NCBI RefSeq assembly: GCF_014235765.1
Contig: NZ_JACMYH010000002.1
Location: forward strand, 496,001 to 560,000
Direction of reading: 5' to 3'
Source: Pseudomonas baltica
Lineage (GTDB): Bacteria > Pseudomonadota > Gammaproteobacteria > Pseudomonadales > Pseudomonadaceae
Length of the DNA: 64,000 nt
Shown: in pieces, positions 27,558 through 35,633 of the stretch
How the letters are laid out: the number at the start of each line of letters is the position of its first letter
Position numbering within the stretch: the stretch's first letter is position 1
Notes under the pieces: generated by a model
What the model saw: only the letters and a program-made list of their open reading frames with translations
Database searches by the model: none
Told to the model about the DNA's origin: nothing
Made by a program: the position numbers and the translations under genes

Positions 27558-28808
27558 ATGGATACAGGCAAGTCTTTCAAGGTGCTGGGCTCCGGTGAAT
27601 TCAAGCGCATCCCGCTGCTCAGCGAAGACGGTGCGCCGGGCCAGTCGTATTACCAGGACGGTGTCGACGACTCCACCGTGGTGCGTGCGACCCGCGTGGT
27701 GTGGGTCGCGGTGGCGATGCTGCTGGCGTTCTTCGTCTGGGCATTCTTCTTCGAGGTCGTGGAAGTCTCCACCGGCACCGGCAAAGTCATTCCCAGCTCG
27801 CGGGAACAGCTGATCCAGTCGCTCGAAGGTGGCATCGTGGCCGAGATGAACGTGACCGAAGGGGCGATCGTCGAACGCGGTCAGGTGCTGGCCCAGCTGG
27901 ACCCGACCAAGACCGAATCCAACTTCGGCGAGAGCGCGGCGAAATACCGCGCGACCTTGGCCAGTGTCGCCCGCCTGCAGGCCGAAGTGGGGCTCAAGCC
28001 CCTGAAATTCCCGGCCGAGCTCGACGCCTATCCGGCTTTGCTCAAGGCCGAAACCGAGCTGTACAACGTTCGCCGTCGTGGCCTGGATGACTCGTTGGCC
28101 GGCATCAACGAATCCCTGCGGCTGGTGCGCAGCGAATTGCAGATCACCGAAAACCTGGCCAGAACCGGTGCGGCCAGCCGGGTGGAAGTACTGCGGCTGA
28201 ATCGGCAGCGCTCTGAGCTCGAGCTCAAGCTCACCGAAGCCCGTTCCGATTACATGGTGCGGGCCCGCGAGGAGCTGGCCAAGGCCAATGCCGATGTGGA
28301 AACCCTGACCGCGGTGCTCAAGGGCCGCTCCGATTCGGTGTCGCGCCTGACCCTGCGCTCGCCCGTGCGTGGCATCGTCAAGGACATCGAAGTCACCACC
28401 ATCGGCGGCGTGGTGCCGCCCAATGGCCAATTGATGCAGATCGTGCCGCTGGACGAGCGCTTGCTGATCGAAGCGAGAATTTCACCCCGCGATATCGCTT
28501 TCATTCATCCCGATCAGCAAGCCAAGGTAAAGATCACCGCCTATGACTATTCGATCTACGGCGGGCTCGACGGCCGGGTGGTGACCATCTCGCCCGATAC
28601 CATCCAGGATGAAGTGAAACCCGAGGTGTTCTATTACCGAGTGTTCATCCGCACCGATTCCGACTCGCTGGAGAACAAGGCCGGGAAGAAGTTTGCCATC
28701 GTCCCCGGCATGATCGCCACGGTCGACATCACCACAGGCCACAAGACAGTGCTGGATTATTTGATAAAGCCGCTGAACAGGGCCAAGGAAGCCCTGCGCG
28801 AACGCTAG
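27558..28808 (+). CDS. HlyD-family membrane fusion protein (LapC-type)
   Basis: This 416-residue periplasmic adaptor bridges the ABC exporter and the TolC-like channel. It has a cytoplasmic N-terminus, one transmembrane segment at about 47-66, and a biotinyl-lipoyl-like motif (QSLEGGIVAEMNV, INVxxGxxVxxGQ-type). A central coiled coil of about 170 residues follows, then the closing barrel with the family motif LTLRSPVRGIVKDI. I chose ATG at 27558 because AAGGAGGG lies seven bases upstream; an ATG at 27540 overlapping the ABC stop lacks a site. Its last four bases overlap the end of the convergent regulator gene. Confidence 0.92.
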   Translation: MDTGKSFKVLGSGEFKRIPLLSEDGAPGQSYYQDGVDDSTVVRATRVVWVAVAMLLAFFVWAFFFEVVEVSTGTGKVIPSSREQLIQSLEGGIVAEMNVTEGAIVERGQVLAQLDPTKTESNFGESAAKYRATLASVARLQAEVGLKPLKFPAELDAYPALLKAETELYNVRRRGLDDSLAGINESLRLVRSELQITENLARTGAASRVEVLRLNRQRSELELKLTEARSDYMVRAREELAKANADVETLTAVLKGRSDSVSRLTLRSPVRGIVKDIEVTTIGGVVPPNGQLMQIVPLDERLLIEARISPRDIAFIHPDQQAKVKITAYDYSIYGGLDGRVVTISPDTIQDEVKPEVFYYRVFIRTDSDSLENKAGKKFAIVPGMIATVDITTGHKTVLDYLIKPLNRAKEALRER

Positions 28809-29245
28809 GAAGAGCAGGGGGGCTCGGCAGCCTGGCCCCCCGGCGATTTCCAGCTCGGGCAATACGCCGAACGCACCACCTGGGCCAGGCAATAGCCGCG
28901 GTTGCGTACCGAGCGGATCAGGCGTTCGCCACCGCTGCATTGGCCAAACTTGCTTTGCAGGCGGCTCAGGGACATTTCCAGACCGTTGTACTGACTGGGG
29001 TTCTTGCCCAGTCCGGCGATCAGCGCTTCCTTGCTGACCACCCGCTCGCTGCTGAAGGCGAGCAGGCTCAGCAGCGAGCACTCGGTGCGCGTCAAGGCCA
29101 CGCTGATACCGTTCTGGGTCAGGGTTCGGTCGATGTCGTTGAACCACCAGCGGCCGTGTGCGAGCTGCGCGTCATCCGCTGTTTGATGGGCCGTATAGAG
29201 CTGCGTATAGACGGAAGAATATTTGTTGCCAAGGTCCGTAGGCAT
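28805..29245 (-). CDS. Stand-alone OmpR-type winged-helix regulator
   Basis: This 146-residue protein carries a Trans_reg_C (OmpR/PhoB) winged-helix domain at about residues 45-122. The visible landmarks are LTRTECSLLSLLAF, the recognition-helix region LEMSLSRLQSKFG and the wing RSVRNRGYCL. It has no receiver domain: the first 40 residues are short and polar. The start has AGGA about nine bases upstream. It converges on the HlyD-like gene with a four-base overlap of 3' ends. Its position next to the adhesin exporter suggests that it regulates the adhesin or the exporter, but this is inference. No sensor kinase is nearby. A C-terminal tail of about 24 residues after the DNA-binding domain has no recognisable motif. 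Confidence 0.72.
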   Translation of the reverse strand: MPTDLGNKYSSVYTQLYTAHQTADDAQLAHGRWWFNDIDRTLTQNGISVALTRTECSLLSLLAFSSERVVSKEALIAGLGKNPSQYNGLEMSLSRLQSKFGQCSGGERLIRSVRNRGYCLAQVVRSAYCPSWKSPGGQAAEPPCSS

Positions 29246-29353
29246 GGGGTCGTTCCTTCAAAACGTGGTGCTGGATCCAATTTCTCTATCAATTCAAGGC
29301 TAGTACGCTTTGAAAAAATCGCCAATGGCCATCGGTCAGTCGAAAAACGCTTT

Positions 29354-30079
29354 TCAGCGAAAGGCGATGGGCGGGGGCGAGATGCAGCCGCGAATCAGGC
29401 GGTAGCCGGTGCCGCGTACGCTCTGGATGACATGGGTGCCGAAGGCTCGGCGAATGCTGCTGCGCAGGCGACTGACGAATTTCTCCACCACCCGCACGTC
29501 GTAGGTGCGCATATTAAGCCCCAGCAGTTGCGCCAGATCGTCGAAGCTCAGCTGGTGATGAGGGGCGTAGAGCAGCGCCAGGACCACCTGAACCTGCACA
29601 AAGGTCAGGTCCAGGCGTCGCGTCGCGTCTTCCAGGCACAGACGTACGGGATCCAGCACCGGTGGGGCCAGATTCCAGTAGTCGGGGTTCTGGAACAGCG
29701 CGAGATAGAATGCTTCGCGCTCCTGCTCCGGGCCCGGCAATCGCAGCACGTGGTCGGCCCCTGCGTGTTGGTAGGCTTGGCGAATGGCGGCGTCGGCGCC
29801 GGTCAGGGCGACCAGCACCGACGCCCAGCTGTTGCCTCGACGGATGTCGTCGACCCAGCGGACGCCCTGTTGTCGTTCGCCACGGGCAGGCTCGACGAGA
29901 ATGGCCTTGTGCCGGCTCTTTTCGTAGTCGAATGTCGGCTGCAAGTCCGGCTGCAGGCCCTCGACGGGCAGGGAAAGGTGGTGAAGGCAGCGCTCGAGCG
30001 AGTCGCTCCGTGAGGTATCGCTGCAAAGCATGAGAAGACGCGGTTCAAGCGGGTGAAACAGTGCAGCCAAAACATCCAT
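29354..30079 (-). CDS. OmpR-family regulator with a pseudo-receiver domain
   Basis: This 241-residue protein has a receiver-like N-terminal half and an OmpR-type winged helix at about residues 145-237 (LDLTFVQVQVVLALLYA, VRVVEKFVSRLRSSI, VIQSVRGTGYRLI). In the receiver-like half the position of the phospho-acceptor Asp is occupied by Glu (E63 in AILVEPARG). The switch Thr is kept (T93 in ALTGAD), and the conserved Lys is replaced by Arg (R113 in VLRLPGP). The usual acidic pair after beta-1 is also absent (LLMLCSDTS). It is therefore unlikely to be controlled by phosphorylation. I chose the ATG at 30079, which has AGGA nine bases upstream; an ATG three codons earlier overlaps that site. It diverges from the glutamine-synthetase-like gene. 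Confidence 0.72.
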   Translation of the reverse strand: MDVLAALFHPLEPRLLMLCSDTSRSDSLERCLHHLSLPVEGLQPDLQPTFDYEKSRHKAILVEPARGERQQGVRWVDDIRRGNSWASVLVALTGADAAIRQAYQHAGADHVLRLPGPEQEREAFYLALFQNPDYWNLAPPVLDPVRLCLEDATRRLDLTFVQVQVVLALLYAPHHQLSFDDLAQLLGLNMRTYDVRVVEKFVSRLRSSIRRAFGTHVIQSVRGTGYRLIRGCISPPPIAFR

Positions 30080-30133
30080 GTGTATCATTCCTGCTGTTCG
30101 CCGAGCCGACGAACAAGGCGCAGCATCGAGCTG

Positions 30134-30160
30134 CTTGGATCCAAGTCACTACACTGTGTA
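30134..30160. promoter_or_regulatory. Two adjacent palindromes in a divergent promoter region
   Basis: CTTGGATCCAAG (30134-30145) and TACACTGTGTA (30150-30160) are both perfect palindromes separated by four bases. They lie between the pseudo-receiver regulator and the glutamine-synthetase-like gene, upstream of both. This is a plausible operator for autoregulation or for co-regulation of the divergent genes. Confidence 0.35.
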
Positions 30161-30213
30161 CTGGCGCTACGCTATCGGCAAGCGACTTGTTCGCAACGCT
30201 TCCTGCAGGTGGC

Positions 30214-30243
30214 TTGTCACCCGCCCGCTGCGTTGCGTATTTT
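30214..30243 (+). promoter_or_regulatory. Candidate sigma-70 promoter for the glutamine-synthetase-like gene
   Basis: TTGTCA and TATTTT are separated by 18 bases and end 43 bases before the chosen ATG. Both hexamers are reasonable but not perfect. Confidence 0.3.
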
Positions 30244-30286
30244 GTGTACATCGCCGAGTACGGCATTGAGCGTCAAGGGCAGAGAA

Positions 30287-31630
30287 ATGAGTAGCGAAGG
30301 ACTGCGTACGGTCGCCGAGCGTTTGAGCGGTGTCGATGAAATCGAATGCGTCACACCTGATCTCAATGGCGTACCGCGAGGCAAGGTCATGACGGCAGAA
30401 GGGTTCCTGGAGGGTCGTCGTCTGCAACTGGCCAGCGGCGTGCTGCTGCAATGCATCATGGGCGGTTATCCGCCCAGCCGCTACTACGGCGCCGACGACG
30501 GCGACGTCGCACTGGTGGCCGACCCTACTCGGTTGCAGCGCCTGCCCTGGAGCGAGCCGCCCCGTGCCTGGGTGGTCTGCGATGCCGAGGAGTTGACCGG
30601 CGGGTCATCCCCGCTGTCGACCCGCGGTCTGCTCAAGACAGTGGTTGCACGCTATGCGCGCCTGGGCTTGGCCCCGGTGGTAGCGACCGAGCTGGAATTC
30701 TTCGTCTTCGCCGCCAATCCCGATCCGTCACTGCCGTTCCAGGCGCCGATCGGGCTGGATGGCCGACGCGAGGATGGCAGCAGTGCGTTCAGCGTGGGGT
30801 CCAACAATGGCTTGCGGCCGTTTTTCAACGAGGTCTGTCGCAGCATGGCAGCGCTGGGGCTGCCGCGCGACACGGTGATGCACGAAATGGGCGTCAGCCA
30901 GTTCGAGATCAACCTGCTGCATGGTGATCCGCTGCTGCTCGCCGACCAAACCTTCCTGTTCAAGCACTTGCTCAAGGAAGTCGGGCTCAAGCATGGGCTG
31001 AGCGTGGTGTGCATGGCCAAGCCGCTGGCGCGGGTGGCTGGCAGCTCGATGCACATTCATCAGAGCGTGGTGGCGCTGGACAGTGGCCTCAACGTGTTCA
31101 ACGATGCCCATGACCAGCCCACCGACACCTTCCGTCATTTCATCGGCGGGCAACAGGCGGCCATGGCCGATTTCACTGCGCTGCTGGCGCCCAACGTGAA
31201 TTCCTACCAGCGCCTGTGTCAGCCCTATGCGTCGCCCAACAATGCCTGCTGGTCCCATGACAACCGCGCCGCCGGGCTGCGCATACCGGCCAGCGCTGCC
31301 TGCGCCCGCAGGGTCGAGAACCGTCTGCCCGGCGCCGATGCCAATCCCTACCTGGCCATCGCCGCCAGCCTCGCCGCCGGCCTGCACGGCATCGAACACC
31401 GGCTCGAGCCCTCGCAGCCCATGCAGGGCGACCTTGCCGTGCCGGAAGAATTGTCGTTGCCATGTACCTTGCATGCGGCCCTGGAGCGTCTCAAGCGCAG
31501 CCCGTTGGCCAGGGAACTGTTCGGCAATGTGTTCATCGAAGGCTACATTGCGACCAAGACCCTGGAGCTGGCGAGTTTCTTCGACGAAATCACTCCTTGG
31601 GAACGCCGGGTGCTGGCGGCCCAAGCTTGA
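30287..31630 (+). CDS. Glutamine synthetase family protein (gamma-glutamylpolyamine synthetase type)
   Basis: This 447-residue protein matches the PuuA/SpuI-like branch of the glutamine synthetases, which ligate glutamate to putrescine or other amines with ATP. The N-terminal beta-grasp segment has DLNGVPRGKV in the place where PuuA-type enzymes have DLTGITRGK. Metal-binding residues appear in ATELEFFVF (E135, E137). The conserved SSMHIHQS, NRAAGLRIP and RVENRLPGADANPYLAIAASLAAGL segments of the catalytic domain are present. The frame is open another 78 codons upstream, but homology and length favour the ATG at 30287, which has only a weak AGGG site. The exact amine substrate is not determined. 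In P. putida KT2440, as I recall, a glutamine synthetase and an MFS gene also sit next to flgZ. Confidence 0.85.
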   Translation: MSSEGLRTVAERLSGVDEIECVTPDLNGVPRGKVMTAEGFLEGRRLQLASGVLLQCIMGGYPPSRYYGADDGDVALVADPTRLQRLPWSEPPRAWVVCDAEELTGGSSPLSTRGLLKTVVARYARLGLAPVVATELEFFVFAANPDPSLPFQAPIGLDGRREDGSSAFSVGSNNGLRPFFNEVCRSMAALGLPRDTVMHEMGVSQFEINLLHGDPLLLADQTFLFKHLLKEVGLKHGLSVVCMAKPLARVAGSSMHIHQSVVALDSGLNVFNDAHDQPTDTFRHFIGGQQAAMADFTALLAPNVNSYQRLCQPYASPNNACWSHDNRAAGLRIPASAACARRVENRLPGADANPYLAIAASLAAGLHGIEHRLEPSQPMQGDLAVPEELSLPCTLHAALERLKRSPLARELFGNVFIEGYIATKTLELASFFDEITPWERRVLAAQA

Positions 31631-31745
31631 TCCTGCAACAGCTTGTATGCAGGTGACGATTTTCCCCGCCGCGCTCAGCCGAGGTGGCGGAAAAGGGCGT
31701 TGCCTGTGAACCGATCGTTCCGACACCCTTTACCGCGGACCTGCA

Positions 31746-33038
31746 ATGCGCCAAATCTGGAAAAACTTTCGAGCCCTGTACTTCGCCTCACTGATGATGC
31801 TGATCGGCTCTGGCTTGTTGAGTACCTACCTGGCCCTGCGCCTGTCGGCCGAGCAGGTCGACAGCCTGTGGGTGGGTGCGCTGATGGCCGCCAACTATTT
31901 CGGCCTGGCCCTGGGCGGCAAGATCGGCCACAGGTTGATCGCCCGCGTGGGCCATATCCGTGCCTATGCCACCTGCGCCGGTATCGTCGGCGCCGCCGTG
32001 CTGGGCCATGGCCTGGTGAACTACCTGCCAGCCTGGCTGTTCCTGCGGGTCATCGTCGGTCTGGGCATGATGTGCCAGTACATGGTGATCGAAAGCTGGC
32101 TCAACGAGCAGGCCGACAGCAAGCAGCGCGGAGCGGTGTTCAGCGGCTACATGATCGCTTCCTACCTGGGCCTGGTCCTGGGCCAGCTGATTCTGGTGGT
32201 GCATCCGCAATTGGGGCTGGAACTGCTCATGCTGGTCGCGCTGTGCTTCGCCCTGTGCCTGGTGCCTGTGGCTCTGACGCGGCGCATTCACCCTGCGCCC
32301 ATGCACCCGGCGCCCATGGAGCCACGCTTCTTCATCAGTCGTGTGCCGCAGTCACTGAGCACCGTGCTGGGCTCAGGCCTGATCGTCGGCTCGTTCTACG
32401 GTCTGGCGCCACTGTATGCCTCGGCGCAGGGCTTGAGCACCGAGCAGGTCGGCTTGTTCATGGGTTCGTGCATTTTCGCCGGGTTGCTGGTGCAGTGGCC
32501 GTTGGGCTGGCTGTCGGACCGTTACGACCGTGCGCTGCTGATCCGCTGCGTGGCAGTCGGTATCGCCATTGCCGCGCTGCCGCTGGCGCTGATTCCGGCC
32601 GTGCCGCTGGAGGTGCTGTTCGCCGCCGGCTTCCTGGTGTCGCTGCTGCAGTTCTCGCTGTACCCGTTGGCCGTGGCGTTTTCCAACGACCATGTGGAGG
32701 CCGATCGGCGTGTTTCGCTGACCGCCATGCTTTTGGTGACCTACGGTGTCGGCGCCTGTATCGGGCCATTGGTGGCAGGGGTGCTGATGAAGCAGTTCGG
32801 CAGCCAGATGCTGTATGCCTTTTTCAGCTTTTTCGCCGTGGTGCTGGTATGGCGGATCAGGCCGAAGGCAGTGACCAACCTGCACGTCGTGGACGACGCA
32901 CCGTTGCATCACGTGGCCATGCCGGCCGCCAACTCGCCGTTGGCCGCAGCGTTGGACCCGCGGGTGGATGAGCACATGGTGCAGGAACAGATGCAGAACA
33001 CCGAACCTGCCGAAGAAGAGCCGGTCAAGGCTGGCTAG
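31746..33038 (+). CDS. MFS transporter
   Basis: This 430-residue inner-membrane protein has the twelve hydrophobic segments of the major facilitator superfamily, from about residues 8 to 375. The loop after the second helix reads GGKIGHRLIARVGH, the MFS motif A region (GxxxDRxGRR-like). A second copy after helix 8 reads GWLSDRYDRALL. A charged, acidic C-terminal tail of about 55 residues follows (ending EPAEEEPVKAG). The overall layout resembles YcaD-like transporters. The substrate is unknown. It follows the glutamine-synthetase-like gene by 115 bases and may be linked to it functionally. A GC-rich hairpin separates it from convergent flgZ. Confidence 0.82.
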   Translation: MRQIWKNFRALYFASLMMLIGSGLLSTYLALRLSAEQVDSLWVGALMAANYFGLALGGKIGHRLIARVGHIRAYATCAGIVGAAVLGHGLVNYLPAWLFLRVIVGLGMMCQYMVIESWLNEQADSKQRGAVFSGYMIASYLGLVLGQLILVVHPQLGLELLMLVALCFALCLVPVALTRRIHPAPMHPAPMEPRFFISRVPQSLSTVLGSGLIVGSFYGLAPLYASAQGLSTEQVGLFMGSCIFAGLLVQWPLGWLSDRYDRALLIRCVAVGIAIAALPLALIPAVPLEVLFAAGFLVSLLQFSLYPLAVAFSNDHVEADRRVSLTAMLLVTYGVGACIGPLVAGVLMKQFGSQMLYAFFSFFAVVLVWRIRPKAVTNLHVVDDAPLHHVAMPAANSPLAAALDPRVDEHMVQEQMQNTEPAEEEPVKAG

Positions 33039-33047
33039 GGTGCCGCC

Positions 33048-33070
33048 GGGCCGCGCTCGGGGCGCGGCCC
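33048..33070. terminator. Hairpin between convergent MFS and flgZ genes
   Basis: Nine-base arms GGGCCGCGC and GCGCGGCCC surround a five-base loop in the 36 bases between the two convergent stop codons. A GGGTTT follows on the plus strand. It is a likely shared transcription stop, although the T-run is short. Confidence 0.5.
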
Positions 33071-33074
33071 GGGT

Positions 33075-33821
33075 TTAGAAATCGTCCCGGTCGAAGCGCT
33101 GTGCGTCGCGCTGCAACTGATGCACGAAGCGCTCGAGCTGCCGCTGCATCAGCCCCGGGATATTGTGGAAGCGCACGCCCACGAAAGTGGTGTCGATGCG
33201 CTCCTCGAAATGCAGGTGGCGCAGCTCGACCGCCGTATTCATGGCGCCGAAGGGAAGGCCGGCGCTGAAGCGCTCGTAGATCTGCCCCAGTTGCAACCGC
33301 TCGGCGATGTCGCCCTCGAAGCGCAGCTTGCAGCCATGGGCCGAGATGTCGAGCAGCTTCCCCACCAGCGTGCTCTTCAGCCGACTGCCGGCGATTTCCA
33401 CATCGACCAGTTGCGACAGCTTGAGTGCGGCACGAAAGGCATTGCGGCGCTGGTGGTAGACCACCTGGCCAGGCAGCGCGCCGACATAGCAGCGGCTGCC
33501 CTGCTTCTGGGTGATGGTCCAGTGGCCATGGCTTTCCCAGGCAACGCGAACGCCGTCATGAAAGCCTTCGACCTTGAACCCTTCACCTGCTTCCAGGTAT
33601 TTCTCGCCTTCGCGGGGAATCATTTCATCGAGGACGATGCGCAGGTTGTCCCGGTCCACTTCCACCAGAAAGCTCTGGCAGCGCAGGGTGCGCTCGTGAA
33701 AAGTGATGATCAGGGGGTCGTGGCTTTCCTGGAGCATGCGCAGGTTGGCGGCGACTTCCAGGGGTGTGGCAAGCACCTTGGGCGGTTGCGGTGCGTCTTC
33801 CACGTTCGATGCGTTTGACAC
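33075..33821 (-). CDS. flgZ: PilZ-domain flagellar brake protein
   Basis: This 248-residue YcgR/FlgZ-family protein binds cyclic di-GMP and slows the flagellar motor. The N-terminal half is a YcgR-type (PilZN) domain and the C-terminal half a PilZ domain. The c-di-GMP binding residues are visible as RNAFR at 126-130 and DISAHG at 158-163. I chose the GTG start at 33821, which gives the length expected for FlgZ and has GGAG about 11 bases upstream; other GTG codons slightly upstream are possible. It is the last gene of the flgA-flgM-flgN-flgZ group, 29 bases after flgN. Confidence 0.88.
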   Translation of the reverse strand: MSNASNVEDAPQPPKVLATPLEVAANLRMLQESHDPLIITFHERTLRCQSFLVEVDRDNLRIVLDEMIPREGEKYLEAGEGFKVEGFHDGVRVAWESHGHWTITQKQGSRCYVGALPGQVVYHQRRNAFRAALKLSQLVDVEIAGSRLKSTLVGKLLDISAHGCKLRFEGDIAERLQLGQIYERFSAGLPFGAMNTAVELRHLHFEERIDTTFVGVRFHNIPGLMQRQLERFVHQLQRDAQRFDRDDF

Positions 33822-33850
33822 GTTCTGGTCTACTCCGGGGAACACACAGG

Positions 33851-34318
33851 TCAGGCCTGGCTGAGGGCGCGGTAGGTGGCCATTCGCGCGGTCGAGCCAC
33901 GGCTGTTGTAGAGCGACGGTGGCTCGGCGCCAGTAAGTATGCGGATCTGGTTGGCGGTCGCCACCTGCTGGCGCACGATGCCTTGGCCCACCTGCGCATT
34001 GATGGCCTGGCACTGCGCGAGCAACTGACTCAGCGCATCGCCGCGGGCCAGCAACGCATCGCCCAAGTGCGACTGGCGTGCCAGTGCCTGCAGGCCATCG
34101 CGATCCGCCGACAGGCCAAGCTGCATGAGCAACTGGCTACGCCGGCGTCCGTTCTGCTCGAGCAGCACGATCAATGACTGCTTCTGCGCCAGAATCGTTT
34201 CCAGAAGCTCCATGTCGCGGCTCTGCAACGCCTGCGACTCGTCGCGCAGCAGCTCGAGCAGCTGCCCTGCGTACGGGAGGTCTTCTTCAATCAGCTGCAA
34301 CAGCGTTTGATCGTGCAT
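33851..34318 (-). CDS. flgN: Flagellar export chaperone FlgN
   Basis: This 155-residue helical cytoplasmic protein matches FlgN, the export chaperone of the hook-filament junction proteins FlgK and FlgL. Typical features are the N-terminal [19 protein letters not shown] and the coiled-coil heptads around residues 40-110. The polar C-terminus contains SLYNSRG, which resembles the usual partner-binding tail. It lies 49 bases downstream of flgM and upstream of flgZ on the same strand, so it is probably read from the sigma-28 promoter before flgM as well as from flgA. Confidence 0.88.
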   Translation of the reverse strand: MHDQTLLQLIEEDLPYAGQLLELLRDESQALQSRDMELLETILAQKQSLIVLLEQNGRRRSQLLMQLGLSADRDGLQALARQSHLGDALLARGDALSQLLAQCQAINAQVGQGIVRQQVATANQIRILTGAEPPSLYNSRGSTARMATYRALSQA

Positions 34319-34367
34319 GGTGAGCCCTGGCGTTGACGCGTCCAGAAACCCCGGCGCCTAGACTGGG

Positions 34368-34673
34368 CTAGCGCTGGGCTTCGAAATTGAGCATTTTGCT
34401 GGCAACGCGCTCGCTGTCGACTTTATAGCTGCCCTCGGCGATAGCCTGCTTGAGCTCGGCGACGCGGGCGCTGTTGACAGTGGGCTGATCGCTCAGCTTG
34501 TCGGTGATTTTCTGCATTTGCTGGGCCTGATCGCTCAAGGTGACCGGTTCCCCGCTCTTCACGGCGGGCGTGCTTGGCACGGCCGTGTCGGCGGCCACTT
34601 CCTTGGCAGGGCTGGTACGCGAAGTACCCTGCACTGACGGCGAGTTGCCCACTCGGTTGAAGTCGATAACCAT
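34368..34673 (-). CDS. flgM: Anti-sigma-28 factor FlgM
   Basis: This 101-residue protein binds and inhibits the flagellar sigma factor FliA until it is exported through the finished hook. The C-terminal FlgM signature covers about residues 45-98 ([13 protein letters not shown] and [26 protein letters not shown]). The N-terminal half is polar and disorder-like, as is usual. A strong sigma-28 promoter lies 37 bases upstream, giving the familiar negative feedback loop. Confidence 0.93.
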   Translation of the reverse strand: MVIDFNRVGNSPSVQGTSRTSPAKEVAADTAVPSTPAVKSGEPVTLSDQAQQMQKITDKLSDQPTVNSARVAELKQAIAEGSYKVDSERVASKMLNFEAQR

Positions 34674-34709
34674 TGTTCTGAACCTCTGGGTATTTGGACG
34701 CTTGCCTTG

Positions 34710-34736
34710 TTTTCGGCCAAATCCCGATTAACTTTA
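34710..34736 (-). promoter_or_regulatory. Sigma-28 (FliA) promoter of flgM-flgN
   Basis: On the minus strand the -35 element TAAAGTTA (34736-34729) and the -10 element GCCGAAAA (34717-34710) are separated by exactly 11 bases. The consensus is TAAAGTTT-N11-GCCGATAA. Only one base differs in each element. Confidence 0.85.
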
Positions 34737-34822
34737 GGCGCTGTTTCGCAAATGCCCGATGCCGCGGCTACGGGCCCGTGTAGGCCCCTAGTGTAGGAAA
34801 ACTCCGGTTCGCCGGCCAGCTT

Positions 34823-35575
34823 TTACATCGCTACTTCCACTTGTCCAGGCCCGGTGACGCGCGCCTTGACCACCCGTTTGGAGTTCAGGTTGCGTACGCG
34901 TATCTGCTCGCTCATGCCGCCCTGCGCCAGCGCTTCGCCCGGCATGCGGACCGCCAGGGTGCCGCTGCGGGCAATGATCACCACCTGATCACCCTTGAGC
35001 ACCAGGGCCTGTTGCTCGAGGAATACCGGCGTGAGCACCTGGTCGATCACCGTCGGTCGGATCAGCTTCATGCCCACGGCCTCGTCCAGCGAGACCAGGA
35101 AGCCTTGACCCATGGCGCCGACGTCGCGTTCGCGCAACGCCACGTCGGCCTCCGTCAACACGCTGTCGCGCTTCAAGGGTCGGGTGGTGGTCACCACCTC
35201 GCGAAACAGCCGGACCTGCGCCGGAACGAATACCGTCCACGGCGCAGCGCCTTCGCAGCGCACTCGTACGGTCACTCGGCCCATCGGTTGCGCCGGGCTT
35301 TCCAGGCTGGCCGACAGCTGCCGGTCGCAACCGGGCATGCGCAAACGCGGGTCGAGATTGTTCACTTCGATCTCGTAGCGGCCCTGGATTTGCGAGGTCG
35401 CCAGATAATCTTCAACAGTGAACTCAAGAAAACCCTGGGTGACACCGATAAGCTGTTCGGGCAATGTGACATTGTCGGCGCGCGCCGCACTGCCGAGCAC
35501 CGCGCCACCCACCGTGGCAACGGCCCAGAATAAATACGCGGCGATGTGTCGAGAAACTGTCGTTTTTGCGTTCAT
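34823..35575 (-). CDS. flgA: Flagellar P-ring assembly chaperone FlgA
   Basis: This 250-residue periplasmic protein assists FlgI polymerisation into the P ring. A signal peptide ends near residue 33 (VLGSAARA then DNV). A SAF/FlgA domain occupies the C-terminal half (VVTTTRPLKRDSVLTEADV, then RVRNLNSKRVVKARV and the final GQVEVAM). There is no clear Shine-Dalgarno sequence before the ATG, and a sigma-54-like site ends only 12 bases upstream. It diverges from cheV with 58 bases between them and lies upstream of flgM, so it probably starts a flgA-M-N-Z operon. Confidence 0.92.
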   Translation of the reverse strand: MNAKTTVSRHIAAYLFWAVATVGGAVLGSAARADNVTLPEQLIGVTQGFLEFTVEDYLATSQIQGRYEIEVNNLDPRLRMPGCDRQLSASLESPAQPMGRVTVRVRCEGAAPWTVFVPAQVRLFREVVTTTRPLKRDSVLTEADVALRERDVGAMGQGFLVSLDEAVGMKLIRPTVIDQVLTPVFLEQQALVLKGDQVVIIARSGTLAVRMPGEALAQGGMSEQIRVRNLNSKRVVKARVTGPGQVEVAM

Positions 35576-35587
35576 GCAGTGCTAATA

Positions 35588-35602
35588 GCAAGGCCCGTGC
35601 CG
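35588..35602 (-). promoter_or_regulatory. Possible sigma-54 promoter of flgA
   Basis: On the minus strand CGGCAC-N5-TTGC matches the -24/-12 consensus TGGCAC-N5-TTGC except at one base. The -12 GC is about 13 bases from the flgA ATG, so the transcript would start almost at the start codon. That tight spacing lowers confidence. Confidence 0.4.
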
Positions 35603-35633
35603 ATATCGAGCGGGTCGCAAGAGGAGTTTGGGC

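Noticed and set aside
30053..30286. Upstream extension of the glutamine-synthetase-like frame
   Set aside because: The 78 extra residues are Cys/Arg/Ser-rich and unlike the family; the ATG at 30287 gives the normal N-terminus.
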